A stretch of DNA of 64,000 nucleotides from Saprospiraceae bacterium (GTDB lineage Bacteria; Bacteroidota; Bacteroidia; Chitinophagales; Saprospiraceae), in the NCBI GenBank assembly GCA_028285545.1, contig JANQPA010000106.1:1-64000 (forward strand). The letters are read 5' to 3'. Below the pieces are notes generated by a model. It was not told the origin of the DNA, did no database searches, and saw only the letters and a program-made list of their open reading frames with translations. Both the position numbers and the translations under genes were made by a program. The stretch's first letter is position 1; the number at the start of each line of letters is the position of its first letter. This document shows positions 27,344 to 35,315 of the stretch, one piece after another.

Positions 27344-27712
27344 TCAAACTAAAATACAGAGAATTTATGGAAAGACAGCCGGAAAATACTTTATTCACTC
27401 TTAAGTTTGACGATTTGAAATTATAAAATTGCCTGTTCACTTCGCTTATTTGCAGGTTTACTTATTTTTTTAGTTATTGGTGAATCGTTATTTGTTATTA
27501 AGTTATTTGTTAAAGGGTTATTCGTTAATGGGTTATTCATTATTGAGTTATTCGTTATTGAGGCTGTACGAAACTTGGTCTAACTCTTGATTTTAATCGT
27601 TGTTACATAAAGTTTCGGTCATCCTTTATTCATTATCGATTATCACTTCACGAATAACGAATAACCAATAACTCATTAACACACAACCAACAACATTCTA
27701 CCATAAAGCCTT
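27344..27712. repeat. Intergenic gap with a TTATTCGTTATT-type inverted repeat element
   Basis: Between the divergent histidine kinase and globin genes, several GTTATT / TTATTCG words fill 27475-27560, and 27651-27680 has the reverse complement (CGAATAACGAATAACC then AATAACTCATTAAC). Inside lie CGAAACTT (27569-27576) and AAGTTTCG (27610-27617). The arrangement is a roughly 200-nt element with nested inverted arms. No coding character was found; promoters of the two genes must overlap or flank it. Confidence 0.6.
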
Positions 27713-28108
27713 ATGACTTATCAACAAATATCCTTGGTCCAGAAAAGCATGCAAGAGATGATTCCTATGGCCAAAGAAGCAGGTGAGCTTTTTTACCGGC
27801 GATTATTTGAAATTGCCCCAGAGCTTCGCCCTATGTTCAAAACGGATATTCCACAGCAGTCCAGAAAACTTATGACTGTTTTGATACATATTATAGCCAA
27901 TTTAGATCAGCTTGATATTTTGGAAGAAGAATTAAAAGACCTGGGACAAAAACACCTTGATTATCAGGTTGAAAGTGAGCATTATGATATTTTGGAAGAA
28001 GCACTATTATGGACTTTTGAGAAAAAATTGGAAAAAAGCTGGAACGAGGAGCTGAAAGAGGCCTGGCAATCTGCTTACCAAAAGATTTCGGCAGCCATGA
28101 TGGTTTAA
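27713..28108 (+). CDS. Bacterial single-domain globin
   Basis: 131 residues, the length of a Vitreoscilla-type hemoglobin or the globin part of a flavohemoglobin. The residue order fits: Tyr28 in ELFYRRLFEIAP (B10 position), QQSRKLM for the E helix with Gln near E7, proximal His81 in LGQKHLDYQ, and HYDILEEALLWTFEKKL (G helix). No reductase domain follows the globin, so it is not a flavohemoglobin. It binds heme and O2 or NO in the cytosol, perhaps for NO detoxification or oxygen supply, using a separate reductase. It stands alone next to the repeat element; no partner gene is obvious. Confidence 0.9.
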   Translation: MTYQQISLVQKSMQEMIPMAKEAGELFYRRLFEIAPELRPMFKTDIPQQSRKLMTVLIHIIANLDQLDILEEELKDLGQKHLDYQVESEHYDILEEALLWTFEKKLEKSWNEELKEAWQSAYQKISAAMMV

Positions 28109-28256
28109 TTTCTTTGATATTTTCCTAGATCCTTTAATTAAGAATGAATCCTTTTTTGAGTATGTGAGTATATTTCAAATAGGACAATTATTTATTTTAT
28201 GCAAAAGATATTATATCTTAAGATGTTCTCATTTTTTCACCCAAAAACCCAGTGAA

Positions 28257-28925
28257 ATGCCCATACGTGAAGAACTTTCAGAATTGCTGTCCAAGGTAAA
28301 GACAGATTGTTCTGAAAAATACACCCAGTTTGCAAAAAAGGATGGATTTAATGAAGATCAGTTCATTGAATTTACTGTAAAACTATTCCGTGCTATTAAC
28401 GATTTCCGAAGACGATTTTTAATCCTGGATAACATTCCAATAGGAGATTCCCTTCTGCAAAATTGTAAAGAAAAAATCGAAGCTCTTGCTACTGATAATG
28501 CAGAAACTTTTAAGGATAATGGGGAATCATTAGCCAAGTTTTTAGACAATTTCCTCCTGCCTGCCCATTCTACCCTGGAAATGATTGGCTCGCTTAACGA
28601 AACTACTCCCATTAACAGACGAGTAATTGATGAACAGCTATCACCCCAATCAGGAATTATTGATCAAAAGAAAATTGATATAGTAGAAGATGGTGGTCCT
28701 TTTGACGAGGCTGAATTTCAAAAGATAAATGGAGAACTTACTTTTTCCCGAAAAGTATACTGGCAACAATTATTAAAAAATATAGTACAGGCAGATTTGG
28801 ATGATTATTTTGACATCAGAGATTCCAATACAGATATCAAAAACGCAAGTGCTGACAATTTTCTACAAAGACTTAAAGATGCTCAGTCGATGATCGATTC
28901 CAAAATTAAACCGCGTTTTGCCTAA
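28257..28925 (+). CDS. Unknown cytosolic helical protein
   Basis: 222 residues from the ATG at 28257; an earlier start at 28164 would add a sequence without normal coding character. No signal peptide or membrane helix. The sequence is mostly predicted helix, e.g. IREELSELLSKVKTDCSEKYTQFAKK and FTVKLFRAINDFRRRFLIL, with a conserved-looking acidic middle (KIDIVEDGGPFDEAEF). I do not recognise the family. Its stop is 4 nt before the start of the 1068-aa exported protein, so the two are co-transcribed and probably functionally linked. Confidence 0.6.
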   Translation: MPIREELSELLSKVKTDCSEKYTQFAKKDGFNEDQFIEFTVKLFRAINDFRRRFLILDNIPIGDSLLQNCKEKIEALATDNAETFKDNGESLAKFLDNFLLPAHSTLEMIGSLNETTPINRRVIDEQLSPQSGIIDQKKIDIVEDGGPFDEAEFQKINGELTFSRKVYWQQLLKNIVQADLDDYFDIRDSNTDIKNASADNFLQRLKDAQSMIDSKIKPRFA

Positions 28926-28929
28926 AATA

Positions 28930-31900
28930 ATGCCCATGTTAAGAACAAATTTCTGCTTATTTGTCCTGGTTTCGGGACTGTTTAGCTTTTGTTTTCCCAG
29001 CCATACCTTAAACGGTCAAAGCATGGCAAGTGACGTTAAGAGGTTGGCAAACGCCGTTAATCCTACTGAATGGGAGGGTGAAAAAGCTAGCTTGAAAGTG
29101 AAAGATACTTTTAATCTTATGGGGATTCTGGCAGCTTATGCCTATGCCTCAAGAGATGAGGCATTAGAAAACAGCCAAAATCCAGATTTAATTCTTCAGA
29201 GTTATGCTTACAACCCCTACTTGAGAAAAGTTTTCAGCGACCCAGCCATACTGAACATGTTTAGAGACAATTATGATTCCGTAGCGGTTCGGAATACCAT
29301 CATTGGAATTCGGCAGGGGCCCAGGGAAGCCATTTTGCAACAGTTGAGCAGTGGGGATGTATATTCCAAAAACCGAATGTTTAATGCGGCTGTTTTGGTC
29401 CAGGATTATCAAGAGCCACGAATTGATAATACAATTGCTCTTAAGGCTGCCTCAAAAAGTGTTAATCCTATTAGCAGCAGTGACCCTGCATCCTTTACAG
29501 CTACCTTGTTGGCAGGTCTGGCTGATTGGATAGGCCAGCAAGCACAGGAGGAATTTGTGCAGACCTTTTTGATGCGATTACAACAAGATCTTTCCGATCA
29601 ACAATTGAATCTTCTTTTTCCCAATACATTCCAGTATCTCGATCAACTCAATTTAATCAATTACCGCTCTATCATAGCCAATGCGAGGCTTGCTTTCGCT
29701 AAGGATTTAAACACATTATCACTGAATATTTCTGAGTATCTTTTTAAATCTGGCCAACTAGATGAACATGATCCTCTTGCCTTCAGCTTATTATTGATTT
29801 ATCGATTGGTAGATCTGGTACAAAGAGATTTGCAATTGCCCCAAATATTAGCTTATGCCAATGGTGAATTTAGCCGAAGAAAATTTGAATCTGAAAAAAT
29901 ATTGCATGATACACTGGTTGCCAAACCTGGTGCGTCGACCTATCAGGCAGTACAAGAAGCATTCAGAGAAGTCAATACTGAATTATTGATTACCTACGAC
30001 AGTTTGATTCACCACAAACAAAGAATAGCTGATGAACTAAGTAAAATTGATGCTGTCAAGCGACTCCAATTTAAAGCTGTTAATCAGGAAGTTTTGCGAT
30101 TACAAGCCAAATTAGACAGTTTTAATTATGCAGGTTTATTTAGGGATCAGCAAAATCGTTTTTTGACCGAAGTCAATTCCTTTCTAAATGGAGAGCTTGA
30201 TTATGCTGTCTTGCAAGCATATCCTTCCTTCGAGGTGTATCAGGCTACTTTTGAAAATCCACCACCAAGTGGCAAAGAACTGAGGGGGGCTGGTCTGAGC
30301 ATGATCCGACAATTATTGCGTTTCGAAAATGGAGATTATCCCATTATTTCGGCCTTAAAGGATTATTTTAAACATCTTCTTGCCTGGGAGGATAAAGTAA
30401 ATACCCTCTCCAAGTTGGTAAACTCTAATGGCAGAAATGCAGTCCGACAATTCCGAGAAGAATTAGATACCAATATTAATCGGGAAAGTAGGTTTTGGAC
30501 CCCCATTGCTTCCACCCACGAGGTGAAAGCCTATGCATATTTGACTCAATTAGCGGCCAATGTCCGAGCGATACAAAGAACCAGTGAAGAACAATTGGAT
30601 TACCTTAAACGGGTGGATCAGCTATTTGTTGACCATACCTGGAAGCTAAGAAATGAATACTCTGAGGGTATCAATTCCCCTTATTTTATAAAACAAGCTG
30701 CTGACACCTTAAGCTTGCGCCTGCAAAATGAGATCATAAAAGATTCATTATTGCTAAATAATTTAAGAGCTAACCTTCGTGCCCTGGAAACTACTAAGGA
30801 TAATCGAAAGCTTTTAAAATCCTATGAAAATGCCTCTCTTTTTACCAGCATTCTTCAATCAGGAACGCAGTTGATGTATTCACTAGCCATTTCCGAAACG
30901 GATACTAGCCTCAGTTGGATAAACCCTCAACAGATGGCCTTTATTTTAAACGACGATGTTGAAAGGGATTTCTTTTTGGGATTGCTTTATCAACGGATTT
31001 CGGCTTTAACGGGTGGTTTCGCTGTGGATACCAGAGGTCTGGCCCAAATTGCCACCGACGTAGTGCAACAGTTGTCCGTACTGGATACTGTGACCAATAA
31101 GCAGTCTGGTTTTTTAAGAAAAATTGAATTTACCGCAAATGTAATCAACAGTATTTTAGAAACCCCTTTAATAAAAACATACCAGGGTGATCGTCTGGAA
31201 AGCCTGGTAGAAAAATTTAAAGGCCAGGGTATCGCAAAGGTACCTGCTATTAATCGGGAGCTAACGGAATTATTTAAACATACCGAGAATAAAGATTATC
31301 GTTATGGCCTGGAAAATGTATTGAAGTTGATTGATTTATTTGATATTTATCCCAAGACGAAAAAGCGTCGTCAGCGCCTGGAAAAAAGATTAAGCACCAA
31401 TGAGTTAAATCTTCAAAGTTTACAAATGCAGGCTTCCAGGCAGGAAACCCCAGAGCTGAAAGTACAAATCGAAGAATTAACAAAAACGGTAGACCGGATA
31501 GAGAATAAGATCATTAAACACGACTCCACCCGGTATCGAAAATTTCGAAATGGCGTCTTCAAGTATGGCCATTTTATTGCAGATGTGGCTGCTGCTGAGA
31601 CTCCGTCTGCTGTTCAAGCGGCTATGTCATCTATAGCATTACCAGCAGGAAGTTCTCAAAATAAACGACTGAGGCCGTTTTCTGTAGAATTAAATGCTTA
31701 TTTCGGGGGCACTGTTGGTTATGAACGAATTCTCGACGAGCCTTCAGGATTTGAGAATGAAGAAGAAATTAATTCGTACGGTTTGTTTGTACCTGTTGGT
31801 GTGTCCATCAGTAAACGCTTGGGGAAAAAATCTAATTTCTCTATGTCTTTATTTGTGCCTATCATAGACCTGGGGGCTTTGTCTGCTTTTAGGACAGATG

Positions 31901-32136
31901 CGAATGAGAAAAATCTAGAAGCCCTTCCAGATTTATCTTTTGCCAATGTCCTGGCACCAGGAGTCCACTTGATGCTCAATTTGCCGAGGTCGCCATTCTT
32001 TATTGGTACCGGAATTCAATATGGTCCTAATGTAAGGGAGATTGATTTGAATGGAGAATTTCAGACCCTAAAATCCCTTCGATACATGCTCACCTTTGGA
32101 GTGGATGTACCTATTTTGCCATTTTATGGGAATTAA
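28930..32136 (+). CDS. Large exported protein with coiled regions and a C-terminal beta-rich, barrel-like domain; unknown
   Basis: 1068 residues from ATG 28930 (ATG 28936 also possible). A signal peptide (MLRTNFCLFVLVSGLFSFCF...NGQ) sends it across the inner membrane. Residues about 30-880 are mostly helix with heptad-like stretches, such as IDAVKRLQFKAVNQEVLRLQAKL and RLEKRLSTNELNLQSLQMQ. The last 150 residues turn beta-rich and aromatic (RPFSVELNAYFGGTVGYERIL, GLFVPVGVSISKRLGKKSNFSMSLFVPI, TFGVDVPILPFYGN), like outer-membrane barrel strands. It may be an outer membrane anchor with a long periplasmic stalk. No homologue is recognised. A hairpin at 32153-32187 ends the unit. Confidence 0.65.
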   Translation: MPMLRTNFCLFVLVSGLFSFCFPSHTLNGQSMASDVKRLANAVNPTEWEGEKASLKVKDTFNLMGILAAYAYASRDEALENSQNPDLILQSYAYNPYLRKVFSDPAILNMFRDNYDSVAVRNTIIGIRQGPREAILQQLSSGDVYSKNRMFNAAVLVQDYQEPRIDNTIALKAASKSVNPISSSDPASFTATLLAGLADWIGQQAQEEFVQTFLMRLQQDLSDQQLNLLFPNTFQYLDQLNLINYRSIIANARLAFAKDLNTLSLNISEYLFKSGQLDEHDPLAFSLLLIYRLVDLVQRDLQLPQILAYANGEFSRRKFESEKILHDTLVAKPGASTYQAVQEAFREVNTELLITYDSLIHHKQRIADELSKIDAVKRLQFKAVNQEVLRLQAKLDSFNYAGLFRDQQNRFLTEVNSFLNGELDYAVLQAYPSFEVYQATFENPPPSGKELRGAGLSMIRQLLRFENGDYPIISALKDYFKHLLAWEDKVNTLSKLVNSNGRNAVRQFREELDTNINRESRFWTPIASTHEVKAYAYLTQLAANVRAIQRTSEEQLDYLKRVDQLFVDHTWKLRNEYSEGINSPYFIKQAADTLSLRLQNEIIKDSLLLNNLRANLRALETTKDNRKLLKSYENASLFTSILQSGTQLMYSLAISETDTSLSWINPQQMAFILNDDVERDFFLGLLYQRISALTGGFAVDTRGLAQIATDVVQQLSVLDTVTNKQSGFLRKIEFTANVINSILETPLIKTYQGDRLESLVEKFKGQGIAKVPAINRELTELFKHTENKDYRYGLENVLKLIDLFDIYPKTKKRRQRLEKRLSTNELNLQSLQMQASRQETPELKVQIEELTKTVDRIENKIIKHDSTRYRKFRNGVFKYGHFIADVAAAETPSAVQAAMSSIALPAGSSQNKRLRPFSVELNAYFGGTVGYERILDEPSGFENEEEINSYGLFVPVGVSISKRLGKKSNFSMSLFVPIIDLGALSAFRTDANEKNLEALPDLSFANVLAPGVHLMLNLPRSPFFIGTGIQYGPNVREIDLNGEFQTLKSLRYMLTFGVDVPILPFYGN

Positions 32137-32152
32137 AATTAGTATTAAATAT

Positions 32153-32187
32153 AAATAATGTGGTGCCTGCCAGGTACTACATTATTT
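32153..32187 (+). terminator. Hairpin at the end of the 28257-32136 unit
   Basis: AAATAATGTGGTGCCT (32153-32168) pairs with AGGTACTACATTATTT (32172-32187) through 14 Watson-Crick pairs and two G-T wobbles around a 3-nt loop. The T-tract is replaced by TATTTATATT, so the hairpin may stop or only stabilise the message. Confidence 0.6.
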
Positions 32188-32378
32188 ATATTATGCCATT
32201 AATTACCTTTCCCTCAATCTCCCAAACCGATCCCTCAAAACAATGATACTCCATTCTTGTAACTCCTACCTTGGAATGGAATCAATTCGTGAACTATGCA
32301 AAATAGATTTACCCGTTTGAAGGGCCAAATACCTAAGGGGTTTTGGTCAATTTAATTCACTACGCTAAATCTAAAACT

Positions 32379-34787
32379 ATGAAAACCAATCTGCTTGGGT
32401 TTTTAATCCTATTTTTCATTCAATTGGGATATGGTCAAAGTTACCACAACAAGACCTTTTATATTATCAATAAAAATAGTGGCAAAGCCTTGGATGTAAC
32501 TGCCTGGGATAAGAAGAATGGAGCCAATATTCAACAATGGAATTTACACAAGGGGGCTAATCAGCAATTTAAATTAATCAGCAATTTTCAGGGCTACTAT
32601 TACATTATTAATGTCAATAGTGGAAAAGCCTTAGATGTAACAGCTTGGAGTAAGGAAAATTTAGGTAATCTTCAGCAATATGACCTCCATAAAGGGGCAA
32701 ACCAACAATTTAAGCTGGTTCCAGCAGGAGGAGGTTATTATTATGTTATCAGTCGACACAGTGGAAAGGCCTTAGATATGGCCAGTTGGAGTAAAAATAA
32801 TGGCGCTAACCTACAACAATATGATTTACACAAAGGGGCGAACCAGCAATTTAAGTTTGAATTAGTGGAGGCAAGCCCTGGCACTGCAAGCGTTTTTGAT
32901 CAAACCAAATGGAATAAAGTTGGAAACATTAAACTCGCCAGTACCCCTGCACTTATAGGAATGAACAATGCATTGATATCAATGGCTATTGCTGAGACGG
33001 GGCAAATTGCTCTAAACAGCAGCACACAACCGGGAAAATGGGGAAACTGGCAGACTTTAGGACCTGGCCCGCAATCCGGATTTTCTACCCACAAAGCAGT
33101 GCTGGCTAATAAAGAGACTCCTCCAGAATTAATCATGGCTGGAAATGGACTCTATGCCCTTATTCGAGATCATCAAAATAATCTTCAGATAAGCAGATGC
33201 CGAAATGCTTGTACCAATAAGTCAAGCTGGGAAAGTTGGAAGCCTTTAACCCAAGATGGATCAATTAGGGGCCGCATATCTCTTACTACCACTACTAACA
33301 GCTTGCACATTGTGGCAGCAAGCGATTTGCAAAAAGTTCGATACTTAAATGTTAATCTTTCCAGCTTAAACCCAGTTGATCAGTATGAATGGTCAGACAC
33401 AAAAGAAGCAACAATTGGAAGTAATGGGAGAGATGAGCTATTGGTTCTTGGTCGAACCAGTGGGGACAACTATTTTCTAGATCAAAGGAAATTAGAAAAG
33501 AGCAGCTGGGAAAGCCAGGGTGGCAATTATGCATGGTCTAATCGAATCATAAAAAATGCGGAAAATGAGGTGCTGGACATTTCCAATATTGAATATTTAG
33601 GAGGAGCCTATCATTTTGTAATGACCATCAAAAAGTGCCGTGGAGAATTTTCTAAATCTTGTACTTACAGTATAGATCATAAAAGAGTATTAGAGGGTAA
33701 AAATGACGATGGTTTTATTCATACTGTTTATTCTTATCAAAACAATGGTTCAACTCATCCCAAAAGCATAATTCGGAATTATCGCAATAAGCTAACTGTG
33801 GCTTTTTCAGATGAAAGAAATCAGATGCACTATGCTTTTATGGATTCAGCAGATCCCTCCATGCCTTGGATTGACTATAAAATGGAAGGGCAGACTAAAG
33901 ATCGACCCAATATTGCTTTATTGAATAATTGGAATAATGTTAGAATGGGAGGCTTTAATTCCTTTTATGCGTCCAATTACGGCAATGATTTGTTTGCCAT
34001 GCTTAAGGGGAAAAGTGATGAGCAGGCCTGGTTCGTCAATTACAGTCGATCATTTTTCAAAAAGCGATTACATTCCCTATATACGGATGTGAAGTATTGC
34101 ACGGAGTACAATGGAGACCGGACCATGGCCAATTGTAATAATGTAACGATGCCTCCAATAACAGAGCTGGCCGTTTATTCAGAAGTAGGGTTTTCTACTC
34201 TTGTTTTACCCAATTGGTTGATGACGCAGTTGTTTAGGAGAATACAACAGGGGAAAAATGAGAAATACATAACCTGGGTCCACACTCAATTTATCGGTGC
34301 TCCTTATATCGGTCCAAACATCAATATTGACGCTGGAATGGATTATTTCAGATGGTGGGAGGAAGGAGGACATACTTTGGCTGGGGCCATGGGTTTATGT
34401 GATGCGCCCAATAATTGTGAAAATGGAAGTAAGCCCAATAAAAATCAAATGAGCCCACTGATTTCTGATCAGGCTGTAAGCACTGGTTTTTACCATATTT
34501 TTAATCAAAATATCAATTCCTCCTGTTTTGATTCGCCCAATAAAAATTGCCCTTCAACTCGCTTGACTGGATTTACAGGATATGGTAGGAATTATGATGC
34601 TACTACCTATCAGCACTCATTTATGTATCCCATGCTGTATTACACTACCCGTGGGGAGCAATTAAGGCGGTTTATAGATCAGGATCAATTGAGTAAGAGC
34701 GATTTATTGAAGAAGAAGTACGACTGGGTGAGGCAGCATATTTTTAAAGGCCTGGAATTTGGTGATGATATGCTGCCTAGATTTTGA
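32379..34787 (+). CDS. Exported ricin-type lectin / beta-propeller protein
   Basis: About 802 residues from ATG 32379, with a signal peptide ending QLGYGQ. Residues about 20-155 are three repeats of a ricin-B-like unit, each with IINKNSGKALDV.AW and ..LQQ(Y/W).LHKGANQQFKL, i.e. the three lobes of a beta-trefoil that binds sugars. Residues about 160-540 carry W..W..L and S.W.SW patterns (KWGNWQTLGPG, SSWESWKPL) like PLL-type sugar-binding beta-propellers. The final 240 residues are cysteine-rich and unrelated to any family I know; they contain WWEEGGHTLAGAMGLCD. No type IX sorting domain is seen. A role in binding glycans outside the cell is likely; the C-terminal domain could be enzymatic. 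Confidence 0.75.
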   Translation: MKTNLLGFLILFFIQLGYGQSYHNKTFYIINKNSGKALDVTAWDKKNGANIQQWNLHKGANQQFKLISNFQGYYYIINVNSGKALDVTAWSKENLGNLQQYDLHKGANQQFKLVPAGGGYYYVISRHSGKALDMASWSKNNGANLQQYDLHKGANQQFKFELVEASPGTASVFDQTKWNKVGNIKLASTPALIGMNNALISMAIAETGQIALNSSTQPGKWGNWQTLGPGPQSGFSTHKAVLANKETPPELIMAGNGLYALIRDHQNNLQISRCRNACTNKSSWESWKPLTQDGSIRGRISLTTTTNSLHIVAASDLQKVRYLNVNLSSLNPVDQYEWSDTKEATIGSNGRDELLVLGRTSGDNYFLDQRKLEKSSWESQGGNYAWSNRIIKNAENEVLDISNIEYLGGAYHFVMTIKKCRGEFSKSCTYSIDHKRVLEGKNDDGFIHTVYSYQNNGSTHPKSIIRNYRNKLTVAFSDERNQMHYAFMDSADPSMPWIDYKMEGQTKDRPNIALLNNWNNVRMGGFNSFYASNYGNDLFAMLKGKSDEQAWFVNYSRSFFKKRLHSLYTDVKYCTEYNGDRTMANCNNVTMPPITELAVYSEVGFSTLVLPNWLMTQLFRRIQQGKNEKYITWVHTQFIGAPYIGPNINIDAGMDYFRWWEEGGHTLAGAMGLCDAPNNCENGSKPNKNQMSPLISDQAVSTGFYHIFNQNINSSCFDSPNKNCPSTRLTGFTGYGRNYDATTYQHSFMYPMLYYTTRGEQLRRFIDQDQLSKSDLLKKKYDWVRQHIFKGLEFGDDMLPRF

Positions 34788-34803
34788 ATGGATTAAGTAG
34801 GTG

Positions 34804-34861
34804 GACAAATTTAAGTTAACAATAGGTGGCAGTCGCCGCCTATTGTTAACTTAAATTTGTC
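34804..34861 (+). terminator. 27-bp hairpin terminator
   Basis: A 23-bp perfect stem (34804-34826 with 34839-34861) is extended by a wobble pair and GGC/GCC to a 4-nt AGTC loop and is followed by AAATTTTTTAATT. It lies 17 nt after the lectin gene stop and separates it from the giant-gene operon. Confidence 0.7.
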
Positions 34862-34955
34862 AAATTTTTTAATTCTTCAAAGTTGAACTCTTCTATTATT
34901 TTCTGTATATTTCAAAAACAGAAATATTTTTTACCCAGTTAAAGCCCAAAATCAT

Positions 34956-35060
34956 ATGAAAATGTTAGCCTTTCTGTCCAAACCTACAAAAAGTACATTT
35001 CTTTTTTTATTCCTTTCATTATTTGTCGTACCGATTCATCTACCTTTTCGGATTCATTAA
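34956..35060 (+). CDS. Possible 34-aa hydrophobic peptide
   Basis: An ATG-started frame of 34 codons encodes a peptide with positively charged start and a hydrophobic run (STFLFLFLSLFVVPIHL). It could be a leader peptide, a membrane micropeptide, the remnant of a lost signal-peptide gene, or chance. There is no conserved neighbour to support it. Confidence 0.2.
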   Translation: MKMLAFLSKPTKSTFLFLFLSLFVVPIHLPFRIH

Positions 35061-35315
35061 GTGTCTAGCTAGGTCCATTTCACCATACTTTGTTTAATAA
35101 AGCAGATCAACACAACCTGTAACAGATGGAACCCCTTTACCTTGATGATGAATAGCCTGAAGTAAACCTCATTATTTGATATTCTAAGCCAATTGACATG
35201 CTTAATGTAGCCATGCCCATAGTCTTCTCGACGAATTGTAATGACCATCCATTTTTTAACCTGAATTCATTTATATTCTTCTAATCTACTTTCAAATCAG
35301 GATAAACAATTTCTT

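Larger units (their letters stand above)
34788..35315. other. 528-nt leader region of the giant-gene operon
   Basis: Holds the terminator of the lectin gene, one possible 34-codon frame (34956-35060), and about 255 nt without any clear feature before the ATG at 35316. The operon promoter should be here; I found no strong TTTG/TAnnTTTG pair, only a TACTTTG word near 35090, so I do not mark it. Confidence 0.5.

Noticed and set aside
28164-28256. Earlier start for the 28257 gene
   Set aside because: The extra 31 residues (hydrophobic then Cys/His/Lys mix) do not look like the rest of the protein, and ATG 28257 begins the normal helical sequence.
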